DNA of 64,000 bases from Hanleya hanleyi (lineage: Eukaryota; Mollusca; Polyplacophora; Lepidopleurida; Hanleyidae): the NCBI GenBank assembly GCA_036873755.1, contig JAVTVY010033658.1:62001-126000 (forward strand), read 5' to 3'. Positions 35,611-48,000 of the stretch are shown piece by piece; position 1 is the first letter of the stretch, and each line of letters opens with the position of its first letter. A model generated the notes under the pieces. That model did not search any database and was not told the origin of the DNA. It saw only the letters and a list, made by a program, of their open reading frames with translations. A program made the translations under genes and the position numbers.

Positions 35611-35999
35611 GGAGACAATGATTCCCTGAATGACATGCATTTCTTCTCATGGAAGTCTCATGGGACTCGCGCAAAATGAAGGTTACATGTATATTTATCT
35701 CCATGTCTGCATGAGTTTCTTCATCAAACATGTGTAAATAGTAATAAAACAGCAACAATCCTTAAGTTACTCAAATCACATTCAGTTTTAATTGGCTCAA
35801 ATTCAGTTTTCATCTTGATTGAAATTCAGTTCCCCTAAAATGGTGGTCTCTGATTGAGTTTCCCCCTCGTCTAGATCAACTTGTTCCACTTGTAAATTTT
35901 TTTTACCTAACGTGATGGACTGAAAATCGGGGTTGATTGAATTATTACAACTTCCGATCGCATTTTCCTCCAAAAATCATGGGTGATGAATATCAGATA
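35611..35999. other. Intron with attcagtttt/attgagttt words
   Basis: At 35,775-35,865 the words attcagttttaattgg, aattcagttttc and gattgagttt recur, like the interior of the 5-bp-TSD elements. No TIRs were found. Confidence 0.35.
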
Positions 36000-36164
36000 G
36001 GGTAATCAACTTATTAGAGAAATTACCATAAGGGCCATAACTCAAAAGAAATCAACAAAACAATTAACTCACCTGACCGTTTATACCTACACAATACTAA
36101 GCAACTTCTTCAGCAATTATAAAGGGGCATGCAGCCCGGACAACAATTTACTATAGCATATATT

Positions 36165-36636
36165 CAGGCCTACAAGTGGCTCACAGTGAAAATACAGGAG
36201 GGAATTTGTCAAAATATAGGAGAAATATAGGAATTTTCTAAATAAAATGTAGGACAATATAAGAAACAAAGGAGTCTAAGACATGTCACTACTACATGTG
36301 TACATCGTATGTTCCAAATTTGGTAGTTTTCTGGTGTTCAATCAAATTATTTCCACTGAATGCGGTCATAGTGGTGGCGAATGAGGAGACCCGTTCTGTT
36401 GCTTGGTTCAACAAAGAGAGATTTAAATGTTTTAATATTTGCCGAGCATAGGGAGGCAATTTTTTTTTCCTGAAATGTGTTTTCTCATGCCAATTCGACT
36501 CTTTTCAGAGAATTGGTGAAAGTTTTCATGAGAAAAAAATCAAAATAAGGAAATATAGGAGGTTTTGAGTTCAATATAGGAAAATACAGGAATGACTCAA
36601 AAATATAGGAAAATATAGGTGGCACTTGCAGGCCTG
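36165..36636. mobile_element. hAT-like MITE, 6-bp TSD TATATT
   Basis: Left end CAGGCCTACAAGTGGC; right end (reverse) CAGGCCTGCAAGTGCC; TATATT duplicated at 36,159-36,164 and 36,637-36,642. The body is packed with aatatagga words near both ends. It is the empty version of the larger copy at 37,018, because it reads agaaatataggaattttc without element C. Confidence 0.88.
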
Positions 36637-37789
36637 TATATTGATGTCGATGATAAATGGCCATAAGGGTTAAAATGATAGAAAGTAAGATAGAAAGTAT
36701 CTTCCATGTACATGTAAGTGTCGAGGTTGTTCATCAATTGGAAATGTAGATGTGTCAGGACAAGCATGTTTTGATTTTGATTATGAAGGGCCATAACGGT
36801 TGAAAATCATTGAAATGGTTAAAAATCCTTAAGCATGAACATCCGCAAGATACTAATTATCTTCCATCTAAGTTTCCATATCATCCATTAAATGGTAACT
36901 GAGATATGGTCCAGACAAGGACAGGAATGATATGGATGATAAAGTGCATAATTTGGGGAAAATCATCAAAAGATATTAGAAGCAATACAGTGCACACCTA
37001 CAGATACTAAGCATTTACAGGCCTGCAAGTGGCTCACAGTGAAAATATAGGAGAAAATATAGGAGGAAATTTGCAAAAATGTAGGAGAACGAGAGATCCT
37101 GAAGGATCTTGGCGCCCACCATTGTCCGATAATTGTAAGCTAATGACTAGAGGATCTTTTTGTCCATTGTTACTAAGAACAAATGATTGATTTGTAATTT
37201 TGTTTACAGAATTTCGAATCTGAGCGAAAAAGATCGGAAAAGGGACACTGGAAAACACCAAGATATAATCTAAGTTTCAGGAGTTTCAAGATTTCTAGAA
37301 ACTGTACTTACGTCGGTTGTTATAATACAAGAGAAATGAGCAAAGTTAGTCTGAAAGTGAATGTACATGTACGGAGGATCCTTCGCCTTTGTTTTGTAGT
37401 ATTTTATTTTATTTATTTTTTTTGCACGTGTCATCATTGGGTACTGGAAGCGAGGACCAATCTCTTTGACACTTTGGCATGAGCTATGAAACATACTTAA
37501 GATTTTATAATTAGGAACGAATGCTAATTCTGTTCTGTTTACTGGGCTAGTTTGAGATATCTCTTTTAAGATACCATGCTCGAAAATAGTAAGATGGTAC
37601 AATACTTAATACTGAAGGGGTCCGGTCCGCACAGTAATGTTCGAAAGTGCCTGAATCCTGATTATCTCCCTTGGATCGAAACATGCAGTAGTCTACAGTT
37701 GTCGAGTTGTGACGTTGAGTCACAAGAGTGACGTCCCTTCATGTAGCCGACCCGCCGGCAGACGAAAGGGTGGAGCAGTTCACTTGCTA

Positions 37790-37978
37790 CCGCATGGACT
37801 AAAGAAAACTGATTTAAAATTCGAAGAAATACATTTTAATTCCGAATTATTTGAACTCCTTGATATGGAAGGTGAAGGTATGGATATTCTCTATAGTCAA
37901 TATATAGAATATGCCCCACCGTCTGATCCGCCGACTCTTGTGATGCAACGTCACAACTCGAGAATACCGTATTAATTT
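37790..37978 (+). other. ORF fragment, second copy of 29,256-29,486
   Basis: It reads KKTDLKFEEIHFNSELFELL, then DMEGEGMDILYSQYIEY and a PPTLVMQRHNSRIPY ending. A frame open from 37,709 gives a different N-terminus from that of copy 1, so only this segment is conserved. Confidence 0.4.
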
Positions 37979-38594
37979 GAAGCGTAACTTGGATTTTCGA
38001 ATCAGACCAAAAAAGGTATCTTGCACTACTAGTCTCCATGTGGGACCTGTGTACCAAATTTCAGAAAGATCCGTGAAATATTTCCTGAGAATTCACGATA
38101 ACAATGTTTCAAGGGGAAATTCAAGATGGCCGCCTTGTGGCCATATTGGATTTCCGATTCGGACCGAAAAAGGTATCTTGCACAACTAGACCATAAGGGG
38201 AACCTGTGTACCAAGTTTGAAAAAGATCCATGCAGTACTTCCTGAGAAATCACGATAACAAAATTTCATGGGGAAATCTAAGATGGCAACCTGGTGACCA
38301 TATTGGATTTTCGATTCGGACCGAAAAAGGCATCTTGCATATCGAGACCCTAAGGGGAACCTGTGTACCAAATTTGAGCAAGATCCATGCAGTAGTTCCC
38401 GAGAAATAATGATTAAGTTTCATGGGGAAATCCAAGATGGCTGCCTGGTGGCCCTACTGGATTTTCAAATCAGACCAGGAAAGGTATCTTGCACAACTAG
38501 ACACCAAGGGGAACCTGTGTACCAAATTTGAGAAAGATCCATGCTATACTTCCTGAGAAATGACGATAAATTTTCATGGGGAAATCCAATATGG

Positions 38595-39492
38595 CAGGGA
38601 TTCATAGAAGTCCAAATTTTTACTACCCAATATAAAATATTGAGTTCTTTTTATGCTCAAATTGAGTTTTTCCAAGTTTTTACGGCTCACCCACAAGTTG
38701 ATATTGAGTTTTTGAATGTTTTTACCACCCTACCAATTAAGATATGAACAAATAGTTTTTGTAGTACTAAGGTGAGCTATCTAATGTGATTTGGATAATG
38801 GTCATCTGAATGACCAAAAAAACACATGTTCTGTAGCAACAACAACAGCGGTAAGAGATCACAAACTATCATAAACATTCAAAGATAATTATCATATAAC
38901 GCTTGCAAGAGACGCTATAAAATCCTTACATCATCAGCGGATTTTCACGTAAGATGTAGCAGCTGTCAAGCAGAATGATGTCTTGAACTCGGACTTCTAC
39001 TTTACGTCCATCGCATGGTCGCCGTCGAACTTCAGAACAAAGGAACTGTCAATAAATCCCGCCACCTCTCGTGGAGCTATTTTACCTCCGCCCCGGTAAT
39101 TTTTTGATGCTCATTGGCTAACAAATTCTGAGTATGCGAAGTCATTGAATCGGCAATTCCCGGTCCCGAAAATTAATCTCCGAAACCGCATTTTTTGCTT
39201 CCCGTCGAGTATTGATAGTAACTGAGAGCCTATGGTGAGGTATAATCGGCAAGAACTCGCGGAGACGGAAATTATTTCTAGAACTGGAAATCCCCAAACG
39301 TTCGAAGACAAATTGTCAAAGGATCGGCGATGATTTTCACATCACTGAAATAATTTGCACCATTTCGAGTATTGAGTTTTCGTCAAAAACATTGAGTATT
39401 TCTTGTCCAAAATGTACACTTTTGAGTTTTTTGCTGTCTATATTCAGTTTTTGACATTAACGGTACTAAGAATGGACGTCTATGAATCCCTG
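38595..39492. mobile_element. hAT-like element with 5-bp TSD TATGG
   Basis: Ends CAGGGATTCATAGAAGTCC and (reverse) CAGGGATTCATAGACGTCC; TATGG duplicated at 38,590-38,594 and 39,493-39,497. Removing it restores the array sequence aatccaatatggctgcctgg. The words attgagttttt cluster near both ends. No transposase. A larger relative is at 53,097-59,212. Confidence 0.9.
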
Positions 39493-41120
39493 TATGGCTG
39501 CCTGGTGGCCATATTGGATTTTTGAATCGGACCAAAAAAGTTATCTTGCACAACTAGACCCCAAGGGGAACCTGTGTAACAAATTTGAAGAGATCCATGC
39601 AGTAGTTCCTGAGAAATCGCGATAACAAGGTTTCATGGGGAAATCCAAAATGGCTGCCTTGTGGCCATATTGGATTTTCGATTCGGACCGAAAAAGGTAT
39701 CTTGCACAACTAGACCCTAAGGGGAACCTGTGTACCAAATTTGAGAAAGATCCATGCAGTACTTCCTGAGAAATGACGATATATAAAGTTTCATGGGGAA
39801 ATCCAAGATAGCTGCCTGGTGGCCATATTGGATTTTCGAATCGGACCAGAAAAGGTATCTTGCATAAATAGACCCCAAGGGGAACCTGTGTACCAAATTT
39901 GAGAAAGATCCATGCAGACTAGTTCCTGAGAAATTGCGATAAGGTTTCATGGGAAAATCCAAGATGGCTGCCTGGTGGCCATATTGGATTTTCGAATCGG
40001 ACCAGAACAGGTATCTTGCACAACTAGACCCGAAGGGGAACCTGTGTATCAAATTTGAGAAAGATCCATGCAGCAGTTCCTGAGAAATCGCGATAACAAG
40101 GTTTCATGGGGAAATCCAAGATGGCTGTCTGGTGGCCATATTGGATTTTCGAATCGGACCAAAAAGGTATCTTGCACAACTAGACCCCAAGGGGAACCTG
40201 TGTACCAAATTTGAGAAAGATCCATGAAGTAGTTCCTGAGAAATCGCGATAACAAGAATTGTTTACGGACGGACGGACCGACGGACGACGGACCACGGAC
40301 GAAAAGCGATTTGAACAGTCCACCATCTGGTGATGGTGGGCTAAATATAGGAATTTTCTTAATAAAATATAGGAAAATATAGGAAATAAAGGAGTTTACG
40401 ACAGGTCTGTACTATATTGTATGTTCCAAACTTGGTAGTTTTCTGGTGTTTAATCAAATTACTTTCACTGAATGGGGTCATAGTGGTGGTCTTTCAGGTG
40501 ACCTGTTCTGTTGTTTGATTCAGCATAGAGACATTGAAAAGTTTTCATATTGGGCGAGGGAAGCGAGGCGAAACAAAATTTTCTGAAATGTATTTCCTCA
40601 GGTTGGTTGGACTCATTACAGAGCATTGATGAAAGTTTTGATGAGAAAAAGTCAAAATATAGGGAATATAGGAGGTTTTGAGTAAAATATAGGAAAATAT
40701 AGGAATGACCCAAAAATATAGCAAAATATAGGAAATATAGGAGGCACTTGAAGGCCTGCATTTACTACTTCTTTGAAAATTGTTCAGAGAGATACAGCCC
40801 AGATAACAATATACAATATAGCCTAAATTGAAGTCATCCATAAATGGACAAAACATTGTAAAATATCAGAGAAAGGCATAAAAACCTGACAATGTACATC
40901 TATATGTACAAATTACTAATCATTTACCAGTACTACAAAAACTTCTTCAGCAATTAATAATAGAGATACAGCCTGAACAACAATGTAATATAACATATAC
41001 TAAGTAGTCAAGAATAGGACTAACTGTAGAAAATCACTGAATGGGAAAAAACCTGACCGTGCACATCTACAAGGCACTAAGCTTCTTCCATGAACACTTC
41101 TCCTTCAATATAACGCACCG

Positions 41121-42899
41121 ACTGGGGGACAAAACATCAAGCGCACTATACGTGAACCGCGCTAAAATGAATCCTTTGTTAAATGGTCAAGTTGTCAATC
41201 TCCCGCCGCTGCGAGTTCCGCAGCTCAGCATTAGAAGCGGACACAATGGAGTTGTTTATATATGAACAATAGCTCGAGTCTTGACAGGTACACAATGAAC
41301 TGGTTGACGTGTGAGGACCATACAAATGAAATAGTTAACTTAGTAATAATATTTATTTATTTTACTCACAAAGTTGTTTGTTTGTTCCTTTGTTGATTCT
41401 ATGATATCGCTCAGACATGCCAGTAAAATCGGCAGAATGTCAATCTCCCGCTGGAGGGGTCGCGAAGTCCGATAATTCACGTAAAAACTTTGAATGTACC
41501 AAAACAGTGAAATGTCAGATGTAGACATTTCGAAGATCCCAGCTTGCAGTTACTTTATTTAGCTGGATATTAATTTGGACAAACGATGTTATTCCACATT
41601 CAAATCACATGTCAATGCCGCGCACTGCTGAATGAAACACAAGGAAGAGTCGTCATAACAAAGATGGCGGCCTGACCTCATGTCGGCTGTCAGTCCAAGG
41701 TAACAGTCACGTGGAAACTGGGCCATGTGTATGTTAAAGTGGGGCAATCAGTCTATAATTAACAAGCACACCAAAAGACAAATAAAGACATGGATTTGAG
41801 TTAGAGAAAATAATAATTTAATATAATCTAATATGAACATATTTAAGCACAGTTTTATCACAATCAACATATACAAGTCCACGAAAGTACGAAGTTTTTC
41901 TTCGCTCCTTAGCCATATCCCCGTAACGTGGATTCAGCTAGACCCGATATCTCTGGAAACTTTTGCCTGGGACTCCCCTTCTTAACGCGGTCTACAGCGG
42001 ACAACTTTTCTTGGACAGAAAATGCTTTTCGTTTTCTTACGTTGGCTGACATCGTGAAGATACTAATCGATTTCTGATTAAATTTTCATTGTATATAAAG
42101 GTTTTTGAAGAGACATGTTAGAAAATGTACCGCAATACAAAATAACGTAAAACAATAGGGGATTATTGATTGTTATTATTGAGGTGCGAAATACGGCTTG
42201 CTTTATCAGGGCCTCGCTCTGCAGGGTCAAAGTTTGCGGAGTTCAAGATGCCACTTCCTGTTTCCGCGAACAGCTGGACTCATTGTCTGTGTTCATAATC
42301 CGTGTAATTAACACAGAGATGATAATTAAATGCGTTATAAGCCTCAAGGATTCCAGCCAGGGCAATAAGGTAGTCTCTTACTCAAGGCCAAGCGTTCACA
42401 GTATACAATTTATCAGCAGCTCGTGTGCCAGTCGCCCGTAAACAGTCTATCTTTACGGGAAATTATTTTTACAATACAATATTTTTAAAATCACCACAAA
42501 CATCATTGTTGAACCATATGTAAGCCACTCAGCCATTCATTCAACTTTACTCACAGGTAAAACATTGCATTCATTCATTATTTTTTGTGAATAAAAAGCC
42601 TTCCCATGTATTTTTTCACCAACATGAGTGCAAAAATAGGCAATTTTTTTTTTTTTTTTAGGCAAAAAATCGGGGACCATTTAGTACCGTGAAACACGCG
42701 CTATAAAGGGTCGTGGCATAATGAGGGACAAGTGTAAGTTGCAACTTTGTCCATCAAATATTAACTGAGATATGAGACAAACAAGCATATATCGATGATG
42801 ATACATGACAAAAAGGGACAGACCTCTGGGAAAAATGAAGAAACCCACCAAAAAAAAAAAAAAAACTTGCAGTGCACATCTGCATGGTACATGTACTTA
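41121..42899. other. Mostly unique intron sequence; possible promoter and first exon
   Basis: Only the candidate exon in the next entry is supported. AAGATGGCGGCC (YY1-like) is at 41,661. gtcaatctcccgc occurs twice (41,193 and 41,440). From about 42,700 a degenerate unit of array J begins. Confidence 0.4.
41370..41528 (-). CDS. Candidate first exon of an unknown protein
   Basis: ATG at 41,528 opens MSTSDISLFWYIQSFYVN..., rich in hydrophobic and aromatic residues in its first third, ending KEQTNNF at a good donor TTT|GTGAGT (phase 0). Upstream on the same strand is a moderately GC-rich stretch with GCCGCCATCTTTG at 41,673-41,661. It is in the same orientation as the OTU-Tudor gene, but phase 0 does not fit the 34.6-kb exon (phase 1), so it would be a separate or nested transcript. 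I do not recognise the protein. It is one open frame of 53 codons and could be chance. Confidence 0.3.
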
Positions 42900-43314
42900 A
42901 GCCCAACTCACACTACAAACATTTTGTTGTATTAGAACAAAAAACTGCTCAGAACATGTTTTGTCTGCAGTGTGAGTTGCCCAGAAACAAAAAACATCTG
43001 TTCGGAACAATTGTTCGTGAGATCAAACTTGTTTGATATTGCGAACATGTTTTGCCCTGAAACAAGTTTTTGTCTTCAGTGTGTGGTGATCGCGAACATT
43101 TTGCCGAACATTTACCAACAGTTATCCAATCAACTGGCAGCTGTCGGTCATGTGACGAAGCCGCTCTCACATGACACACCAAAATGGCCTCGCTGCTTGG
43201 TCGCGGCGACTGCGGTCAAGAGAAAATGTTCGTAGTGTGAGGTTACCACGAACAAAAACACGAACAAACTGTTCTGTTCTAATACAACAAATTGTTCGTA
43301 GTGTGAGTTGGGCT
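42900..43314. mobile_element. MITE with 3-bp TSD TTA (PIF/Harbinger-like)
   Basis: TIR AGCCCAACTCACACTAC at 42,900 and its reverse at 43,314, with matching continuation for about 40 bp (ttgttgtattagaaca). TTA is duplicated at 42,897-42,899 and 43,315-43,317. The internal words cagtgtgagttg and gaacatgttttg recur. A 3-bp TTA duplication is typical of PIF/Harbinger elements. Confidence 0.85.
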
Positions 43315-43319
43315 TTAGC

Positions 43320-43795
43320 AGATTCCATGCAAGTTAAGAAAGTTTTCGATGAGATTACTCCAGATTAGGAACATTGATTACACTGTATTATGGATAATTG
43401 AAATCAATTAGTGCAAGTGGAAAAATGGGAATCAGAATTCTAAGGGGCCGGGCCCTCGATCTTTAGCGGTTGATTGGCTCATCGAATGTACATGCGATTA
43501 CCCTTCGATTTTCTATCGGGAGATAAGCATGGTTTGTTTCACATGAGAAATGAGTCATTATCCCAGTGTGTCTATGCTCTCCGAGTGGGATATCAGAGGC
43601 TGGACATACAAACTTTGGAATCTGCCCAATAAAACAAGTGACAGCATTTATTTTTGGAAAGAATTTCCCAGAGGAGATCACTATCCAAACTGTGGTCCTT
43701 CATAATAACTTTGGGAGGAGGAGCACATCTCCACTTTTGGATATGGCACGTGCTATGCTTGTGTTACTCGACTGGTAGCACATTACCAAGTCTAC
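43320..43795. other. Intron sequence, nothing recognised
   Basis: Two overlapping ORFs of about 70 codons on opposite strands (43,463-43,778) have no recognisable content. Confidence 0.4.
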
Positions 43796-43905
43796 TATGA
43801 TCAACTAGTGCTACTAGATGTCCATTATGATCAACCAGTGCCACCATACCATCCAGATGTTCATTATGATCAACCAGTGCTACCAGCCATTCATTATTAT
43901 CACAG
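43796..43905 (+). repeat. Minisatellite of the 30-bp family, few degenerate copies
   Basis: Three to four degenerate units of (a/g)tgctacca...cattatgatcaaccag, the unit amplified at 52,330. Confidence 0.75.
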
Positions 43906-44354
43906 AAGCTACAAAATTATCTCATTTATAAGGGGAGTGATCACTCCCTCTCTATCACCTACCCCCCACCCCCCTCCCCCCTCCCAGGAGAGTTATTCAT
44001 TGATCACCCTCCTAGAAAATAAGTAACGGAGAGTAATACTGACAAGAGTGAATCACTCAATTGCAAACATCGATCAATCTCACAATAAACATGAATTGCA
44101 GGCAAGCACCTAAAAGGTGCGTGGACCCCTCAGCCTGTTTTTTTTTTGGTCAAGTAGGATCAGGGCTGCATCTAGAGCCAATTTAGTTTGGGCGCCCAAA
44201 ACTCAAATGAAACAAAAAACGAAACTGTTGTTGTTGTTGTTGTTCAATTTGAAAGGGTTTCTGAAGGAAATACTCCTAGAAAAAGCTTCTGGAAGCCTCA
44301 ATATCCATCCCATTGCATAGCTGGGTATTGAATTTCATGTTAATAAACCTTTGT

Positions 44355-44520
44355 TTTGTGATTGATCACAGGCTCTTTGTGCCTAAATTCACTAAAAAAA
44401 ATGGACCCTCAATAATGAATTACGAAAAGGAACTGAGAGTTTGGGATCGGAACCAGCAAAAAATCCCTGGATACAGCCTTGCGGATACAGTTTGTGTGGT
44501 TTCTGTAGGTCATTTCCAGC
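44355..44520 (+). other. Open fragment, second copy of 24,710-24,860
   Basis: It reads IDHRLFVPKFTKKNG, then ELRVWDRNQQKIPGYSLADT and CVVSV. Preceded by tttgttttgtgattgatcacag (acceptor-like). Immediately downstream is the first of the gtgacagacgggaca words. Confidence 0.4.
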
Positions 44521-45034
44521 GTGACAGACGGGACAAAAGATAGCCACCCTGTGATGTTTACACAACTCTCTACCAAACTAAATTTAATAAAAATCTAAGC
44601 AAAAACTTATCAATGGTTGGTGAACTAGTTGTACTTTAACTTAAGACAGAAACATTGAAATAATTATTATTAATATTTTCTTTTCAACTGGAATTGACAA
44701 ATGTGACAGACGGGACAAGTAGGGACCACGCATTTGAAAGAGGAATAGACAAGATAGATTTCTATCTCCTTCTCAAATGAAAATCAACTTTTAATGTAAA
44801 TCAAATGTTAGTGGACTAATCAAGTAAGGGTTAACAGTTTTTTTGCCACTTAGTGACGTGACAGACGGGACATTATCTCATGCCCTATAAATTATCTTCC
44901 TGTTTCCAGACTTTTTTTAATCATGTAGATCAATGCTACAATTAAGACGTTCATTGTGCACTAATTTACTTCACATTGTTTGGTTTTAGGTCATATTTTC
45001 ACAAAATCCGCTGTTATCAGTCCCGTCTGTCACA
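44521..45034. repeat. Diverged repeat marked by the word GTGACAGACGGGACA
   Basis: The word stands at 44,521, 44,703 and 44,858 on the plus strand, and as TGTGACAGACGGGA on the minus strand at 45,021-45,034. Spacing is about 182, 155 and 163 bp. The sequence between the words shows little similarity by eye. The word recurs at 48,813 and 48,991. Confidence 0.7.
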
Positions 45035-48000
45035 ATTTAATGTATTCACACGTTTGTATGTATTTTGTATTGCAAACTTAATTTTTCAAGGCATATAGGT
45101 TTGTGCATTCATCAGAATGTTCATTGCATCTAGATTACTAAACATTGTTTGGTTTGGGGCCATATGAACGCAAAACTCAACTAGAACTCGTGGACTTCGA
45201 AAGACTGCCGTTATCTGTGTGATTTTATGGTTTTGATGTTTGACTGTGATCTTTAGAAATACATAGTTTTTCCTATTTCCCAAAATTTGATCATGTGTAT
45301 AGGTTGTGTTATGTGTAATGCTTTAGTTACCTTTGACAGTCATAACAGGATGAAAGGTACGAATAATTTTATAATTTATCCCATTAATTAATTTGATGCT
45401 TCAGAGTAAATTTTAATGAAAATCAGAGCGTCTGAAGTCCACCGACATTGAAACTACTGATTTGGCTTGGAACCTCAGTACCCAGCATGGAAAGCAATCT
45501 CGAGTGATATCCTCGTTATCCACATACCAAATCTGCGTTCAGGTTTTTGAAAGTTACCGTCCAGAAGTAACTATTTTTTTACTTGTCTTCCTGGTACTTC
45601 AGCTTGTCACCCCTTCTGAATTTTTTTTTTATCACCATACTGTCCAGGGTTAGATCTAGGGTCTCACAGCGTCCGTAAAACGGACACAGGTACAAAATCA
45701 AATGAATTAAAAATGAATATGTTTTTGCAAAATATCAAATGATTTTTTTCAAAAATCAAATAATGATTTTTTACGATGTTTGAAAGCCGTAAACCTGGAC
45801 GAGTGTGTGTCAACTCGCGTTAGACAACTTATGGCAAGGGAGACAACTATGCATCTATCCGTTGATAAGCTTGGCCACTGGGGGCACGATAGTTTTCGTT
45901 CTCCAGGCAGAGGTCTATACTATGAATGAAGTCGGAAATATGTACGTCTGCGAGTGTCTGGAGAGCTAGGCAGCGTGTGCGTTCTCGCGTTGTCCGTCAT
46001 GGTGGGACAGAAAGGTCGGTCTGGGGGAAAATACGAAGGGTAGCGGCCGCACAAGAGGATGCGGTGTGTTGGCTGGACATTTGAGAAAAAAAACTAAAGG
46101 AAGATGAAGGGTCTGACTGCCACAAAGTCGACGTTCTCTTTGCTCGATGCTGTGCTGCCGGTATTGAAAACACAGGTCAAGCAGATGTTGAACACGACAT
46201 GGAAAATGATGCAGGCATCGAAGCTGGGACAAATTATGTTCAACCCGTTGAGGCAGTCGAGGTGGAAGAGAATCAGCTTCGAATGATATACAGCATGGTA
46301 TAAAAATACTGTACAGAGGAATCTATTCAATAGAAATTTTGAAAGCAGCAGCTGTAAATAATTTTAAAAGCAGATGATCAGATTAAACAAGAAGTAAAAT
46401 GTGCATGATATCCTTGTCTGATCGACAAGACATGCATCAAGGGTCCCAGAGTTTCTCGGCGCCTAGACGGCCCCTGAGCCCTAGTCTAATCAGCAAAAAG
46501 GTTAGTTGTTATTAGTTTCGTCAAAGTTGACATCATGGTATAGTATCAATCTGACAGCACGTGGAAGTAAATGATCTGGAAATTCATGCAGCAAGTCCCT
46601 GCTCAACTTTGTCATTTTGAAACACAAGCAAGATCAGCCTGAATGTGGTGAAAATTTGGAAAAAAAGAAGTAAATTGTTCATTATCTACAGGTATCTGAC
46701 AAGACATTTAAATAGCCAGAATGGGCTCGAATGCTCCTGAGAGCATCTAAGACCCCAGAGCTTAAAGGGGCCTAGGCGGCCCCTGGATCCCAGCCTGTAA
46801 GCTACGCCTCGCTGCGCTCGGCATTATTTTTTTCAAATAAGGACACTACTTCAAATTCCTGGATATAACCCTGCTGTCATGTATTCCAACTAGTTTCTCC
46901 ATTTCTTTCATGCATTGTAGAATTTGAACACACGTTTTTCTTCCCTCGATCGGGAGACGTTGACGACACGGACAGATTTATCTCCTTCCTCTAGCTCTGC
47001 ATTGCCAAGATCAATGTCCTCACTTCATGATCTTGATCATCATCCTAACGCATGGCACGATCATACGTAGAAACTTCTGCTCATAGCCATGCAGTAATGG
47101 GTGATATCAGAGTATATTAGGGCATTTCCCAATTGGTCACATCTGATTGGTCCCGTGAGATCCGACAACGGCGCAATCACATTCATAAAACGAAGACACA
47201 CCTCCAGAAAGCCATCGACTGAAATGATCTCTTGGTGGGCCTCGAAATGCCCCTATCACAAAATAAAAAGCATATCATTTTCCTGTGAACTGTCGCCGAT
47301 TTTATTTTTTTTGAAATAGGTAAGGTCGTTTGTAATATGATTTTTCTTAAGAAAAACAAATAAGCATGCTCCATTAGAGTGAGAACTAAAGTAGCTGATT
47401 CGCACAACTTCGTTTTTGTCTCGCATAGAATCCCCTAGTCTTGCGCCTCTGCACTCAAGTGAGACTGACATGTCTGAAATGCCCAGGTCAAAATATTTAA
47501 ATACAGATAATTTCATTGGCTCGTTTAAATGCGGCGGGCATGTGACTTGATGCTTCAGGAACAACTTTCGAACAGGATTATGTCCCTCCAGAAATATATC
47601 CTTTGCAGCCGAGAGGTGGCATCATGTGGAATACATGCCGAATCATAGCGTTGAGCTAAGGACAGTCTTAAGCGAAACGTGAAATCCCCTCAGCATGCTA
47701 AGATGGATGTTGACTCGGTGGGCTCATTTCTCTCACCAGGGAGTTCAGTGAAACATGTCAACAAAAGATTCAATTATGAGATTAAATTTGTTGGAACGAT
47801 ATTTTCTTAAATATCATAACAGCAGGTTGGGGGGGGTTAGCCACTTTTTCATCTATGTTAGTATTAAACCCAGAATAAAAACTTGAATTTGAAAAATAGA
47901 ATTTTTGAGAAATTTTGAAATTGAGTTTTGCCCCAAACAATTGTTTTTTATCGATGGGGAAACACGCACAAAAAAAAAAGAGTGTTATAGTGGATAAATA

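Larger units (their letters stand above)
37090..40344 (+). mobile_element. Satellite-type element C, copy 2, with terminal hairpin
   Basis: The leader (37,090-37,980) matches 27,142-29,490 without the TTAA insertion. The array follows, broken at 38,595-39,492 by another element, then cggacggaccgacggacgac and the hairpin ccaccatctggtgatggtgg followed by gctaa. Removing 37,090-40,344 restores the host sequence ggagaa/atatagg exactly as in the 36-kb MITE, so the element inserted between A and A (T and T on the other strand) without a visible duplication. Confidence 0.85.
37018..40758. mobile_element. Larger hAT-like copy, 6-bp TSD CATTTA, carrying element C copy 2
   Basis: Ends CAGGCCTGCAAGTGGC and (reverse) CAGGCCTTCAAGTGCC; CATTTA duplicated at 37,012-37,017 and 40,759-40,764. 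Its own sequence is 37,018-37,089 and about 40,345-40,758; the middle is a nested element. The own sequence matches the MITE at 36,165 end to end. Confidence 0.9.
36000..41120 (+). repeat. Tandem array J, interrupted by two hAT-like elements
   Basis: Degenerate units (gggccataa ... gtgcacatct ... ctaagcaacttcttcagcaa ... agcccggacaaca) occur at 36,025-36,164, 36,645-37,017 and 40,765-41,110. The gaps between them are the two 6-bp-TSD elements. A related unit surrounds the MITE at 42,850-43,340. Confidence 0.65.

Noticed and set aside
42944..43235. ORFs with repeated Cys on both strands
   Set aside because: They lie inside the TTA-flanked MITE and come from its internal inverted repeats.
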